A stretch of DNA of 64,000 nt from Lepidostoma basale (taxonomy: Eukaryota; Arthropoda; Insecta; Trichoptera; Lepidostomatidae): contig JAHDVF020000992.1 in assembly GCA_022606425.2 (NCBI GenBank), positions 868,001 through 932,000 of the forward strand, read 5' to 3'. Under the pieces are notes generated by a model, which saw only the letters and a list, made by a program, of their open reading frames with translations, was not told the DNA's origin and did no database searches. The translations under genes were made by a program, and so were the position numbers. How positions within the stretch are numbered: the first letter of the stretch is position 1; the number at the start of each line of letters is the position of its first letter. Positions 25,421-37,094 of this stretch are shown here, in pieces.

Positions 25421-25800
25421 GGTCGGGTTCACCTCGCCAGCAGCCGGGAAGTCTGGAGCATGGCCGCCGACAGGGGCTAATGTTTACAAACAGCGGCGCA
25501 CCGTGTCCGCGTATGCAGTTTCGAAATCGAATCTCCGATGATCCCGCGTCTAGGAGCGCGTCTAATTATTATACGCGCATATCTTCATACGTAACGACCG
25601 ACCAAAACAAGCGCATTCCAGGTCAATGAAAGCCAGGAAACAGTCATCACCCTCTCGATACGCAGTGAATGATATCTTTCTCACTCTTTTCGGTCGATCT
25701 ACCGCGCGAGAGAGAGCGAGACAGCGATACACGTAGACAGCCAGACGGACGTACTAATGTACGTGCAAAACATTGCTACATGAAAGTCACGCTTTACTAT
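25421..25800 (-). promoter_or_regulatory. Probable 5' UTR and promoter region of IRS
   Basis: A GC- and CpG-richer patch upstream of the IRS start, with a GAGA-type run 'gagagagagcgagaca' at 25709-25724. No TATA box or initiator can be fixed, so the transcription start is unknown. Confidence 0.35.
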
Positions 25801-26569
25801 TTTTCGAATTCTCGAAATGAGTTAACTCGCAATACTCGAATATGGTGACAAATATACAATCCGAAACTCGTGGTGGTCGATTTGTGGGTAAATCATATTA
25901 CGCACTCGCAATAACAGAATTGCGTGTCGGATAAACGATCAGTAATAGTCCATATCATTAGATGTGATGTATGAACAAAACAATTATTTATTACAACACA
26001 GAGTATTCAAATGCTTTGAATATGCAATCCTTAATTATATCGTAATTGTTTATAAAACGCCCAATAACATTTCGAGAATTGCCGATAAACATTATCCAAA
26101 TACCAAAATAACGCAGACACGCACTGAAAATACGTCTTACGAAAAGCAGTGACAGATAAAAAATGTGCTCATGCTTTGAATCACTATCACAGCTAAACAC
26201 TACTGTTATTTGGTACTATCGTTAACACTTCGTACAATTCTCACATGTCAACAGATAACTAATTGCTGGAAATGTAAATACAACACAGAGGTACTTTTTT
26301 TTGTAAAAATGTCTGTTTTTACGCCGCCCGTATAACCAATTCCATAGACGATATCAAACAACAGATAAGAGATTTGTATTATATTTTTATGATATTGCGC
26401 AGGAGCGCGATGTCAAAAATAATACTCTTGTGGCTATTCACAATACACTATTTACATTATTGCGAGAAGGAAGACAAGTTAAAAAAGAGGGCACCGGTAT
26501 TTTATATACAGAAAATTTATACAAATACTTTTTTTTTAAACAAGCGTGTAACTAAATATATAACTAACT

Positions 26570-26705
26570 CACCGAACAGTTGGACAGAAATAAAAAACAA
26601 GAAAAGGGACCCCCACATTGTTCCTTCCTGACACATATTTCTGGCATCCTCAACATTTATATACCGTGTCATGGATGCACGTCGATTTCTCCGACTCCTC
26701 ACTTG
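26570..26705 (-). mobile_element. 3' end of the RTE-like LINE
   Basis: Minus-strand translation gives RSRRNRRASMTRYINVEDARNM-type sequence, the C-terminus of the LINE protein, then the decayed 3' end. It lies in the IRS-HROB intergenic region. Confidence 0.75.
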
Positions 26706-26790
26706 GCCGTCATTTAAAGGTTCGTTGATGTGATCGTGCCGTGCTTGGACTTTTTTTTTTTAGCTCCATCCTCATCTCGTATACATTATT

Positions 26791-26963
26791 TAGGGTACAG
26801 CCACACCGAAGTGCTAGGGTCGGAGGCTAGGTGGACACCTGGCGCACCAACATATGGCGTACTATGGGACCAGCTACACTATAGGGTTCGCGCCACAGGG
26901 CGTGATCACAAGCGAACTGTGTCTTGACTCCTACCCAGGCACTCCGATGTGGCCGTACCCCTT
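26791..26963. mobile_element. 173-bp palindromic MITE, copy 2
   Basis: The ends are inverted repeats around GTACAGCCACACC and GATGTGGCCGTAC. The reverse complement aligns along its whole length with 8864-9036, so the two copies are in opposite orientation. Confidence 0.8.
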
Positions 26964-27184
26964 ATACTTTCAACGTATACTTTCATCATCATTGTTTTCT
27001 TCATTCATTATTTCCATGTGTCCAAACCATCTTAATTAACCTTTCATTATACTATTAATAACGCTTTATTTCGTGCTGCTTTCACTTCGTATATATATAT
27101 ACTTAGCACTAATATTTTCAAATTAGTATTTATTGTTTCTTGAAAAGTACGGCAAAATTCCATATTTACTTTTTTTTATTCAAT

Positions 27185-27360
27185 AATAAATACGAATGAA
27201 AACGTACGTTTTTTAAAAGCTAAATTTATTTTATGAGATTGGCATGTTTCGCCTTTCTAAGCCATTTTTAAACATTTGATCATTTGATAATGTCTTTGCA
27301 AGGCCAAACATGTCACTCATAAAACAAAATAAAAAATTTAGAAAACGAATATTTTAAATT
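27185..27360. repeat. Foldback repeat copy
   Basis: The left arm ('gaatgaaaacgtacgttttt', 'catgtttcgcctt') and right arm ('caaggccaaacatgtc', 'ttagaaaacga') pair as an inverted repeat of the same family as 20078-20250. Confidence 0.7.
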
Positions 27361-27536
27361 GTGTTATTTTTCAGTACGGTAAATAAACAAATAATATCTG
27401 AAAATAAGCCGACTCAAATTAAAAAATATATTTTTTCAACTCCAAAATGTGTGAATTCGGCTCTGAGAATATTGTATCTCATTAAAATATCTAAGGTGAA
27501 CCTCATTATAATATTCAAGTGTAAAATAAATAGTTG

Positions 27537-27612
27537 GTAACTAACTAACTAACTAACCATCACGCCGTCTCCCCGAAAGGGTAGGCAGAAAGAATGGACT
27601 GCCACACTTTAA
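27537..27612 (-). mobile_element. Short 3' tail of the RTE-like LINE
   Basis: A (TAAC)n tract followed by catcacgccgtctcccc and gtaggcagaaagaatgga. This is the extreme 3' end plus the tandem tail of the LINE, on the minus strand. Confidence 0.75.
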
Positions 27613-28430
27613 TCGATGCGGCACTCCATCCTTGTCTTTTCACCATCGCGAGAGACGCGGTGTGATGGGTTGCGAACCTCATCGCCACCAAAAGGCATCT
27701 CCCGCGCACACTTCGATCGTTCAACGTCTACATAATAAATCTTCTGAAATACAGTGATATAAAATAAAATAACAAAGAAAAATAATTTAACACATATTGT
27801 TATTTTAGATGGTGCACTTGTCGTCAACTGGACGATCCGGACTTTTGTGTTTATTTAATTTTTATTCAACGTTATCCAGGTTTTTATTTTATTTACTGTG
27901 ATTAGGCACTTAAAACAATCCAACACCAGCAAGTAAATGGTTGGTAGTTTTCTCATTTTGAGTTGCTTGTTATCACCGTGAAAAAATAAGAACACTTTGG
28001 GTTTAAAATCTAATTCAATTGAGAAATATCGTCATATGCCCTTTTTCCTCCCTAGTATCTTTAAAGCATGACCTACCCGAACGAAATGTTAGGGATTTCT
28101 AAAAAAACACACTGGTAACATTCAAAATATATGTGATTATTTATTTTGAGTTTGCCTTTTCAAGTTTTAGAGCCCCCGCTGATTGTGACAAAGAGTCACA
28201 GTAACATTTTGTCGCCGAGTCAAGTGCTATGGAGTTAAATGAGAGTGCGCTCACTGTGGCGACGTGACAATACGGTAACAAAAAGTTCCAGCGGCCGGCG
28301 ACATTAGCGTGACGTGACTATCACACGGCCTGTACCTTGGTATGGGAGTGCGCTCACTAGAAACTTTTTGTCACTCTGCCGGGAGACGCCTACCGAACGG
28401 ACGTGTGTTGCGAATTTTTCAGTCCATAAG

Positions 28431-28577
28431 ATGGCGGCTTCTCTGCGAGAAGATGATATTGACAATGAGTTGTTAATAGAAAAGATTGAGAAAAGGCCAG
28501 CATTGTATACAAAAAAATTAAAGGAATTTTCGGATATTCATTTAAAAAGGAAATTGTGGGAGAAGATTTCTATTTAA
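28431..28577 (+). pseudogene. Truncated MADF-domain protein of the Harbinger element
   Basis: An ATG-initiated frame of 48 codons begins MAASLREDDIDNELLIEKIE, then RPALYTKKLKEF and KRKLWEKIS, the first two helices of a MADF (Myb/SANT-like) DNA-binding domain. It stops at TAA. A shifted frame continues with NKSSKLFIDMRK and FKNLR, so the domain originally extended further and was broken by a frameshift and a stop. Confidence 0.75.
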
Positions 28578-28662
28578 TTATTTCCAGCAACAACTTTAAT
28601 AAGTCGTCGAAACTGTTCATTGACATGCGAAAATAATTTAAAAACTTAAGAGGATATTGAAG

Positions 28663-28803
28663 TTATTCAGAATACAGGGTGTAAAATTTTCCTTTTAATA
28701 ATCGTTCATTATATATGGGATGTACCCAGTAGCGTTTCTTTCGCTTAATTTTCTTTCTGCGTAATTCAAGAGCGCAAATCACTGCGACCTCTTCGAAATC
28801 CAT
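28663..28803 (-). pseudogene. N-terminal fragment of Harbinger transposase
   Basis: A 46-codon minus-strand frame starts MDFEEVAVICALELRRKK and contains KKRYWVHPIYNERLLKGKFY. The basic stretch followed by YWVHPI and a hydrophobic-charged continuation matches the start of insect HARBI1-like transposases. The DDE nuclease domain is absent. Confidence 0.72.
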
Positions 28804-29011
28804 CGCTTAAATGAACATTTTGTCACCAGTAGTGAGCGCATCCACGGTGACACAACGTGACAGTTACAAAAAGTTACTGCAACAAAAAGTCACAGTCAGC
28901 GCCTAGCCTTAATTCTAGTTTAATTTCCATTTCCACATTTTAGGTTAATTTTGTTTAACTTAATTGTTTTTTTTAATACGCAATAGTTTATTGAATATTT
29001 ACAATAGTAAA

Positions 29012-32000
29012 ATGTTTCAGTCAGATGATTTTGATGTTGTAAGTATCAATTTATTCTCTTCTTTTGTCATACATTGGGTGATATTATAAATATATTTTTT
29101 TTTTACAGATTTTGACAGATGAGGCATTTTCTCTGATAGACAGAGATATTTGTTTAAGAGCATCTGATACGTTAAAAAATAACTCTAAATCAGAAAGGGA
29201 TGTTTTACTACATAAACTGAATCAAAATCGTAATAGTCCCAAAATAAAACGAAATGTATTTTCTACACATAATCCGATTAATAGCTTACATGAAGATAAT
29301 ATTAAATTGGATACACCAAATAGAAATAAAAGGAAAAGAAAATTTCCTGGGCCAGCGGGTCTATTACCGGACGTTTTACCAGAAAAAGTGTCTGACAACT
29401 CTAGAAATGTTGTCCAATCATCCCAGGTAAATATATGTTCTTTATTTTAAACTTCCCCCAACGTTGGCGATCACCTCGGCGAACCTGTCCCTGTCCTGCG
29501 CCGTTCGGAACAGTTCCTTCACACTTCGGATGCGGGTCCGCTCCCTCACGTTTCGCACCCAGGACGTCTGTCTCCCACCGGGCCCTTGGCGTCCCTCAAT
29601 TTTCCCCTCCAATATAAGTTGGTACTTTTCCACACAGTACATGACCCAGTTGAGAGATCTTCCGAACCTTGATAGTTAATAACAGCTCCCTGTCAACTCT
29701 AGCTCGCCTAAGGACTTGGTAATTGGTAACCATGTCTCTCCAGGGAATTTTGAGCATTCGGCGATAGAGTCACATTTCAAATGCTTCCAGTCTGTTCATT
29801 GAGTTCACTTTTAAAATCCACGTTTCACATCCATACAATAAAACAGACCACACATAGCATTTGATCATTCTCTGGCTGAGTTTCAAATTTATGTTATCAT
29901 TGCAGAAGAGTGATTTCATTTCATTTAATGTAGCTCTTGCTGCCTCAATTCAGCATTTTATCTCTACATCTGGGTCAAAAGATTGTGTTAGTATGGTGCC
30001 GAGGTATTTAAATTTCTCCACCCTTTCAACGTTACGGCCGCTGAAATGCAAATGCAAGAAAGATGACCCCATTTAAAATCTATAAATTCAAACAAAAATC
30101 ATTTTTCACACTTGCCTTTTTAGAGATGCTTTATTATAATTGGTTTTATTTTTATCCTTTATGTGAAGAAATGCATCATTTCACCTCTTCTTTCATTTCA
30201 CACTGCAAAGTATATTTAGTCAATAATTTATATGGAGTTTTAAATCGTTGTTCAAGAAACATTAAATATGGTTTAGTAATCAATACGATGTACTTTTTAG
30301 AATTTCAGTTGCTCCCAGAATCAAGTCCCACCAACTGTATTTGAGGAAGGGCCCTGGACTGCCATGCAGAATGAAATAAGGTCAAATGTCAATGATTCCC
30401 GTTGCCTATCACAAAACACAATCGCACGTGTGAAGGAACTAGCTCTGGCGAACCGCCTGGAAGGCCGCAAGGTTTCACTGTTGGCCGGGGTAGTGCAGAG
30501 TGTTGATCGCAATCTGCAGGACCCACTCATTGTTTTACGGGACACAACAGGTATAAGAAGACTGTATATTTATCAGGTTTTAGTCCCAAAAAAGAGCTTC
30601 CGTAATGATTAATTAGTTGGTTAAAACCTTTCTATTACTCTACCCAGCGATAGGAAAGATTATTTTCGAAAGCCAGTTATGGCTAAGTCGCAAATAATAA
30701 GATTGTATGGATAAAATACATGAATGGATAAAATACAAGAAATATAGTTGATTTTAATATTTAGGTTTTTTTTTTGCGGATACTTATGTATTTAAGGTTT
30801 GCTGTGATTCTATTTTAATTCAATGCAAAACACAGACATTAAAAGTAGGAAATATTTAAGTTGTCAGTTTGGAATAATAACATGTCATACCAGAAGCCCA
30901 CAGGTATTGGTCTGATGATGAAAGGGACAATACTCCATTGAAGAATTTTTATTGTATTTGAAAAATATGATCTCATAGAATGACTGCTGGATATATCCAC
31001 AGGCCTCTTCCATTTTCTTCCACTCGCCCCTGTCTTGTCCCTTCCTCATCCAGGTCGTTCCCGCTATTCGGGGAATATCGTCAGTCCATCTTTTAGGTGG
31101 CCTCCCGACACTCGAGGCACTTTTCTTTGTCCAAGGCCTCCACTAAAAGTATTCTGGATGTCCATCGGGTATTGCCCTGTCTCGCTACATGTCCAGCCTA
31201 CTACCACTTTAATTTAGTTGTACGATCCATAATTTCTTATTTTGTCTATTGAGACTCACGATCAGCATTTGCCTTTCCACAGATCGTTGTGTGATTTTTA
31301 GTTTATGGACACTTTTTGATTTTAAGGTGGTTGTCTTTACGTGTTAAAATAGGCAGTATGCATGCATCGAACATTTTTATTTTTAGACATATTGCAACCT
31401 GCATATTTTACCAAATTATGTTATTACCAAAACATTAATTCAATTTGTTATTTTTTTAAGCTGAAATTCAATGTACCCTCCATAGAGATGCTTGGGAGCA
31501 ATTGGGTCCTTACCTCGCCCCACAGTATTCCGTGATGCTCCTGAAGAACACCACTGTACTGACCACAGGGAGTGCTTTAAAAAAGATATATTTGAATATC
31601 ACAAACAACAATATTCTCAGCGTGTATAGCGATGATGAGAATCCCTACATTTTAGTTGGGAATACTGTGCCACTTTCCACATATTCATTAGAAAAGCTTC
31701 AAATCGGAATGGATAATGTTTCACTATTGAGAAATATTTCTCTCCGAGAACAAACGAGAAAAACCTTGCAAGGTAATATTAACCACATATCATTTATTTA
31801 AGAGTAATAAGTCTAATTAGCGATATTTTTCATTTAGCAATCAAACATTTTCATATTTTCTGCTCTAAATAAAGATTTTCCAATGTTGAAATTTTTATTC
31901 TATCAAGTGCGGCTGGCTACATTTGCAGTCCAAAAAAAAAGGTTTCGAACTGAGGCAGACTACATTTGCAGCTCATGATGAACTGAGACTATCTGTTTGA

Positions 32001-34135
32001 GATGTATAGTAAATGTAGCTAACCGCAGTTCGAGACCATATTTTTTACTGCAAATAAAGCCATCCACACAATGGGGTTTAATAATTTAAGAAGAGTTAAT
32101 ATTGTGTAACCTGTCCGGTAGTGAGTTTTTTTGAACTCAACATATTAATAAGAATTCAATGCCAAATCATATAATATAGAGTTACAATATGTTTTTTTTT
32201 ACTTAGAAACTACTATGTATATTAAAAAAAACACAATATTAAGCAATTTAGAGGGAAAAAATTAAGCTTTTTCATAAATAGTCAACCATCATTCTATTAG
32301 AACAGATGGTTAATTTATTTAACACAATTGGGATTATGTCAAGGTAAATGAGAAGTACAAAATCTTATTTTTATTTTCACATAAAATTATCCAACTTTAT
32401 TTTTATTGTTAAATTACACGTAAATTGCAGCCTGACATTAAAAGGTTGACAAGCAACAGGAGAGTGATGACGTCACGAAATATTTAAAATGTTATATACT
32501 CCGTCGGTTTTCGTTATACTGCTATAAACTTCGAACATTTGTGACAAATGGTTCACAGATGCTAGATCGTTTGGTATTCGGGAAGAAATTGAAAAATAAA
32601 TTATTTGTAGACGCAACCATACCTATACTATACAGGTTAAAAAAATCATCTTTATATAAAAAAAAATTAATCCATTGAGATTTTACATATAAATCTTTTA
32701 TTTTATGGATCAAAATACTAAAAGTTTCACTAAAATCAGTTTATTTATCTAGTTGTGTTTTTAAATATTTTTATTATTGGGGGATTGATTGATGAACTTT
32801 AGAAAGTATCTTGTCTTCCTAATGTCGAACCATCTCTAATGCGTTCCTGGTACTATGTTGTATTTTTATAATATTTTACCTGTACTCAATACTTCAACAT
32901 TTTACTGTTTGTAATGTCTTTTGAGTTAATAAACTGATTTGATGATAACTTTATCATCTCCCATTGCTGAAGATATACTGTTGGGGCTATAAGTAAGTTT
33001 TAAAGGGGTTTTTTTTGTTGGGAAAATTGGGGATTTATTGTGCAAAAACAGTATGACATTAATTATTCAGAGTATTGTCTATCACTAGCCCCCACTTTTT
33101 TCTCATCTTTCTAGTAGCATATGAATTCCGTGTTGAGAGAACAACTGGTATTTAGAGCAATCCAAGAATCGACACAGTTTTTGCATTCCTTGTAAGAGCG
33201 GAAGTGCTGTTCAGACTGGCCATGAGTAATTGATCAAAATAATCGGAAGGAGCAATGTTTGGAGAATATAATGGGTGGGGCAGGATATCCCATCTAAGTA
33301 TTTTCAAGCAGTTTTTGCTACTGCATTGTTGTGCTGCAAAATCACTTGTGTCTCTGCCAATATTTCAGTCGTATCTCCTTCAATACTCGTCTCAAATGCA
33401 TCAGTTGTAGTTGCTAGAGATCTCCCGTGATGGCTTCCTTCAATTTTAGCAGCTCATAATAAACTACAGCCAGCTGATCCCACCAGATACAGAATATTTG
33501 GCTTTGCCGTTGATGTTCATGCATAGCCGAGGTTATCCTACAGTTTAAGCTTTTGATTGTCGTATTGAATCCTCTTTTCATGATCAGTTACTATCCGATG
33601 TAAAAATCCTTCCGTTTTTGCCTTGGGAGCTGCTGCCTGCCAGTGAAAAGTTTCCCTTCCACATTTCTTGGCTTCAATTCGTATGGCACCCAATCCCCTT
33701 GTTTTTTTTTACCATTTTTAAGGTGTAATGAAATTGCTTGTTGAGTCACTCCTAAGCATTCTGCAAGTTATTTTTTGCATTTGACGGTGGTTACAATATG
33801 GTCCGATGTGATTTAATACTACAATAGTAACACCTACTCCTTTAAAACTTACTTGTAACCCTGATACTTTTGTTTATCTGAAGACCATAAAGATATATCA
33901 GATAATTTTCTGTACACTACTTTTACATTATGCATACAGGTAGATAGCATCTCAATTTTAGCAAAACTTATCAACTTCTCTTAGTGGTGTATGCTGGAAT
34001 TAATTGTAATTTTTTTTAGGTAATATAACTACTGTGGTCGGGGAGTCCAACATACACCATGAAACATCAGATGACATAATTGCCCAAACACTTCTTGAAG
34101 GCATCAGCACAACGTTTTTTGAAGATGATTTATAA
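29012..34135 (+). CDS. HROB: HROB (C17orf53/MCM8IP) homologue, OB-fold recombination factor
   Basis: Exons 29012-29038, 29109-29426, 30301-30550 (or from 30319), 31461-31772 and 34020-34135 join in phase at GT-AG sites to a 340-residue protein. In vertebrates HROB binds the MCM8-MCM9 helicase and promotes DNA synthesis in homologous recombination and crosslink repair. Landmarks: the N-terminal acidic FQSDDFDVI motif, the diagnostic FPGPAGLLPD at residues about 88-97, and the OB-fold region (about 150-275) with RKVSLLAGVVQSVDR, DPLIVLRDTTGAEIQCTLHR, APQYSVMLLKNTTVL and LNITNNNILSVYSDD. It is shorter than the vertebrate protein because the long disordered N-terminal part is reduced. An AATAAA is at 34183. 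Intron 2 holds a LINE fragment, intron 3 another, and intron 4 a foldback element and a mariner. Confidence 0.92.
29442..30080 (-). mobile_element. C-terminal fragment of a second LINE family, in HROB intron 2
   Basis: Reading from 30075 down, broken frames encode FKYLGTIL, NLKLSQRMIKCYVWSVLLYG, CETW and MNRLEAFEM, then GKIEGRQGPGGRQTSWV and RTAQDRDRFAEVIANV near 29460. These are the standard C-terminal landmarks of RTE/Jockey-like reverse transcriptases. Several stops and frameshifts are present. Confidence 0.85.
30960..31240 (-). mobile_element. LINE 3'-terminal coding fragment, in HROB intron 3
   Basis: The minus strand reads GRPPKRWTDDI- and RKGQDRGEWKKMEEA-like sequence with frame changes, the usual end of a LINE polyprotein. 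It is degenerate. Confidence 0.75.
31905..32075. mobile_element. Foldback MITE in HROB intron 4
   Basis: The left arm (ggctggctacatttgcag, then ggtttcgaactgaggc) pairs with the right arm (gcagttcgagacc, then actgcaaataaagccatcc) as an imperfect inverted repeat of about 60 bp. A second 'ctacatttgcag' copy sits inside the left arm. Confidence 0.7.
32975..33867 (-). mobile_element. Internally deleted mariner in HROB intron 4
   Basis: The ends are inverted repeats sharing 'aagtaagttttaaag' on the left and 'ctttaaaacttact' on the right. Minus-strand translation in shifting frames gives [27 protein letters not shown] and KYLDGISCPTHY, matching the region around the second and third catalytic aspartates of mariner transposase. 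Frameshifts and stops make it non-functional. Length is about 890 bp against 1.3 kb for an intact element. Confidence 0.8.
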
Positions 34136-34182
34136 TTGTTTTTATTATTTTCTCTCTATTTTCATATGTAACACATTGTTAT

Positions 34183-34188
34183 AATAAA
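34183..34188 (+). terminator. HROB polyadenylation signal
   Basis: AATAAA, 48 bp downstream of the HROB stop codon. It is followed by a GT-rich stretch (ttgtgtatgt), as expected of a downstream element. Confidence 0.65.
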
Positions 34189-34261
34189 ACTTGTGTATGT
34201 ATATTTATTTATTATTATTGCAAATATAAAATGTACTCGTATAGTACTTACTTTGTATTAT

Positions 34262-34830
34262 TACCTTAAATAATATGCTAGGCCTTGTCTTCTTCTTCTT
34301 TAATAGCCCTACAGCCCATGTCATGCCTTGGCCTCCATTATTATTCGCCTCCAACTCCTGTCCACCGCCTCGACCCTCCAATCTAACACTTTTTTTCAAA
34401 TCAAATCAGTTTATTTACTCAAAAGACCCTACAAACACTTGTAACAATTTCGCCCCATTTCTCCCAACTTCATCCTTCCATCGCAGCCGTGGTCTTCCAA
34501 TTGGTCTTCTACCACCTGGGTGCCACTCCAGCATCCTTTTTGGGATTCACGATGACGGCATCCTCTGCACGTGACCGGCCAATCTCAGTCTATTCAGCCT
34601 GACCTGTGTGGAGAGACTGGGAGCTTTGTAAATATTGTACAGCTCGTCATTTCGCCGCACTCTCCAGTCTTCACCGTCATTCACAGGTCCCAGGATTCTG
34701 CGCAGCACCCTTCTCTCAAAAGTATCCAGTCCCTCCGAGGATTTCGCTGTCATAGTCCACACCTCACACCCACCACCACTGTTCGGATGATTGTCTTATA
34801 CAGGGTGATTTTGGTTTTCCTGTGTACGTT
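34262..34830 (-). mobile_element. LINE C-terminal fragment, downstream of HROB
   Basis: The minus strand encodes WTMTAKSSEGLDTFERRVLR, then RILGPVNDG and NDELYNIYK, then RLNRLRLAGHVQRMP, landmarks of the LINE C-terminal region, followed by a decayed basic tail with WRPRHDMG. It belongs to a different family from the (GTTA)n-tailed LINE. Confidence 0.85.
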
Positions 34831-35167
34831 TCATTTGTAATAAAATTAAATATTTCTTTGTTTATTTCCTTGGTTCCATAGTCCTACTGTATTCTCATGT
34901 AGTTTCAGTTTTTTTTTTTAAATAAAATCACAAATTTACAAATGGTTAAATAAAAAATCATTTATTTACAGAATCACATTGAAAAGAATTATTCAGTTAT
35001 ATTAAAAAATATATAAAAAAAACTTCAATGTTACAAAAATGTAATATTTATAAAATATAGAAATATTTGTAGAGAAATATGTTTACATTAATATAAATAC
35101 ATAAAATTTAAAATTCTGCTTAAAATCAAACATTTGAAAAATACACTTGGCAATTTTTTTTTTAAAT
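34831..35167. other. AT-rich spacer
   Basis: Very AT-rich sequence with no recognisable gene or repeat. Confidence 0.4.
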
Positions 35168-35445
35168 TAGTACAAATGAAAACTGCTGTTTTCTATGTTT
35201 TTGGGAATTAAATATTATAATAAAAGTTCTAAAAAACAGATATTTAAAAAACTAACTAACCATCACGCCGTCTCCCCGGAGGGGTAGGCAGAAAGAATGG
35301 AACGCCACACTGTTCTGTCTTGACATACTTCTCTCGCTTCCTCTACATTCATACATCTTGTCATGCACGCACGTCGATTTCTCCGCAGATATTTATAAAA
35401 TATAATAAAACTTTTAGAAAACAGATGTTTTCATTTGTAAACTTT
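35168..35445. repeat. Foldback repeat split by an inserted LINE 3' end
   Basis: The arms 35168-35240 and 35390-35445 belong to the gaaaac...gttttct foldback family. Between them a minus-strand LINE 3' end (35255-35384; catcacgccgtctccccgg, gtaggcagaaagaatgga) is flanked by a direct repeat 'cagatattta/t' at 35238 and 35383, which looks like its target-site duplication. Confidence 0.7.
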
Positions 35446-35644
35446 TACATCATTGTTTAACCCTTTGGTTGCCGGCTTTCACTACACTAAGTGCCGAATT
35501 CGATAGACCGAAGCCTTGATTTATAAAAGAATCGTATACATTTTAGAGGAGGTGATTCAGTGCTACATATGTATATATTTTTAATAAAAAAAAAGCATAT
35601 TTAGAATTAAAAGATTTCATTAAATGTAAAAGAAAAGTGTTCAA

Positions 35645-35830
35645 TTGTATCTCAATAGAGACGAAGATGCAAATTGGAAACAGTTACAATTGATTCTTGA
35701 ATTGATAGCCCGCAATGGGTGAAATCCAGTTGTTCGTCTACAAGTATTTGTATACATTCAAAATGTTGTAAAAACAAAAACTGGTCAAAATTATAGCATA
35801 TGTATTGGAGTGACATCTCCAGGCGATTTC
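35645..35830. repeat. Internal portion of the 53-bp-TIR element family
   Basis: It shares tgtatctcaatagagacg, cgcaatgggtgaaatccag, tgtatacattcaaaatgtt and gacatctccaggcg with the region 37944-38460. It is a diverged partial copy. Confidence 0.7.
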
Positions 35831-35967
35831 TAGCAATGCGCTAAATGGCGGTAGCCTTTCACATTGCGTTAAAAAGATCTTCTGCTCTAAAATCGCAGCT
35901 ATTTTGGCAAAGCAATCTCAAAATTCCGGCAACAAAGGGTTAAGAAACAATAAATAGTAATTAATAG

Positions 35968-36285
35968 GAATGAAAACATCAGTACTCTAAAAGTTTTATT
36001 ATATTTTATGAAAATGACATGTTTCTCTTTGCATTATCAAACAAACCATCACGCCATTTCTCCGCAGGGGTAGGCAGAGAGAATGGACCGCCACACTACT
36101 CTATCCCGGCACACCTCTCTAGCTTCCTCCACATTCGTACAATGAGTCATACGCACGTTGATTCTTCCGACTTCTAACATGACCAACCTTTAAAATTGGA
36201 TAATGCCTTAACAAGGCAAACATGTAATTCCTATAAAACACAATGAAAACTTCTGGAAAACAGACATTTTCATTTGTATTAAATA
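35968..36285. repeat. Second foldback repeat split by an inserted LINE 3' end
   Basis: The arms 35968-36040 and 36190-36285 are inverted copies of the foldback family. A minus-strand LINE 3' end occupies 36046-36180 (accatcacgccatttctcc, gtaggcagagagaatgga). Two foldback copies about 0.8 kb apart have thus been hit by the same LINE near their centres. Confidence 0.7.
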
Positions 36286-36289
36286 GTTA

Positions 36290-37094
36290 ATATGGACTGT
36301 TGCATCATTGTTCAAGAAACAATATACCAATATTTTTGTTTTAATACGCAAAAAATATGTGTACTATAGATTTGTACTCATTGGTCTAAATTAATACATT
36401 TTTTAAATAAAAACTTGTAAATAATTATTTTGGCTTATATTTAATTTTAATCACATTCAATAGTTTAATGTACATAAAAGTAAATTGTTAAAAATAATTT
36501 TAAATAAGTAAACTTACAATTTTTTAATAAATTATCTAACAAATTTGGTATATGAAACCCTTAAATTACAAAAGTATAGTATTTTTTAATAAAGTCTATA
36601 GAAATATTTTATACAAAATACATTTTATTATTATTAAATCAGATTGTTATTTTGGCTTACGTTCGCTTAATATCACATTAAATAGTTTAAGGTTAATAGA
36701 AGTAAATTACTACCAATATTTAATAAAAATAACTCAACAACTGTGAATAAATTAACTCACTCTTTGAAACAGGCATGTTCAATCCACTTTGACATGTCAC
36801 GTAGAACAATGTTGTATGCAAGCCAACATAAAATCATGCTAGATTCATGTTCATGCTGCTTTTGGAAACGGTTACTTTTTTTACAGAAAAATTCTCAGCA
36901 ATTTCTGATACTTCCATCTGAAGGCTAAAATTCGAGCATTCATTTCAAATTAGGGGTAGGAAGAAATAACATTAGATATGACAACATAAAGAAGTGACTG
37001 GTGGGAAATACAAATATGAAAATACTTTAGAGTCCATTGTTTTGGCCGAAACACTATAATACTTCAATATTATTAACTATGAAATATATAACTA
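36290..37094. other. AT-rich spacer without recognisable genes
   Basis: Low-complexity AT-rich DNA with two similar runs ('ttattttggctta') at 36427 and 36650. These suggest an old tandem or dispersed repeat. No coding signal was found. Confidence 0.4.

Larger units (their letters stand above)
28164..28917. mobile_element. Internally deleted PIF/Harbinger transposon
   Basis: The ends form long imperfect inverted repeats sharing GCTGA(T/C)TGTGAC, CAGTAAC and TTTTGT blocks (28173-28215 against about 28850-28905). Between them lie the starts of two convergent frames: a MADF-domain protein on the plus strand (28431) and a Harbinger transposase N-terminus on the minus strand (28803). This two-gene arrangement is characteristic of PIF/Harbinger elements. 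The catalytic core of the transposase is deleted, leaving about 750 bp. Confidence 0.8.

Noticed and set aside
26730..27039. Two overlapping plus-strand frames
   Set aside because: They overlap the palindromic MITE at 26791-26963 and encode nothing recognisable.
29435..29679. Plus-strand frames in HROB intron 2
   Set aside because: They are antisense to the LINE C-terminal fragment at 29442-30080.
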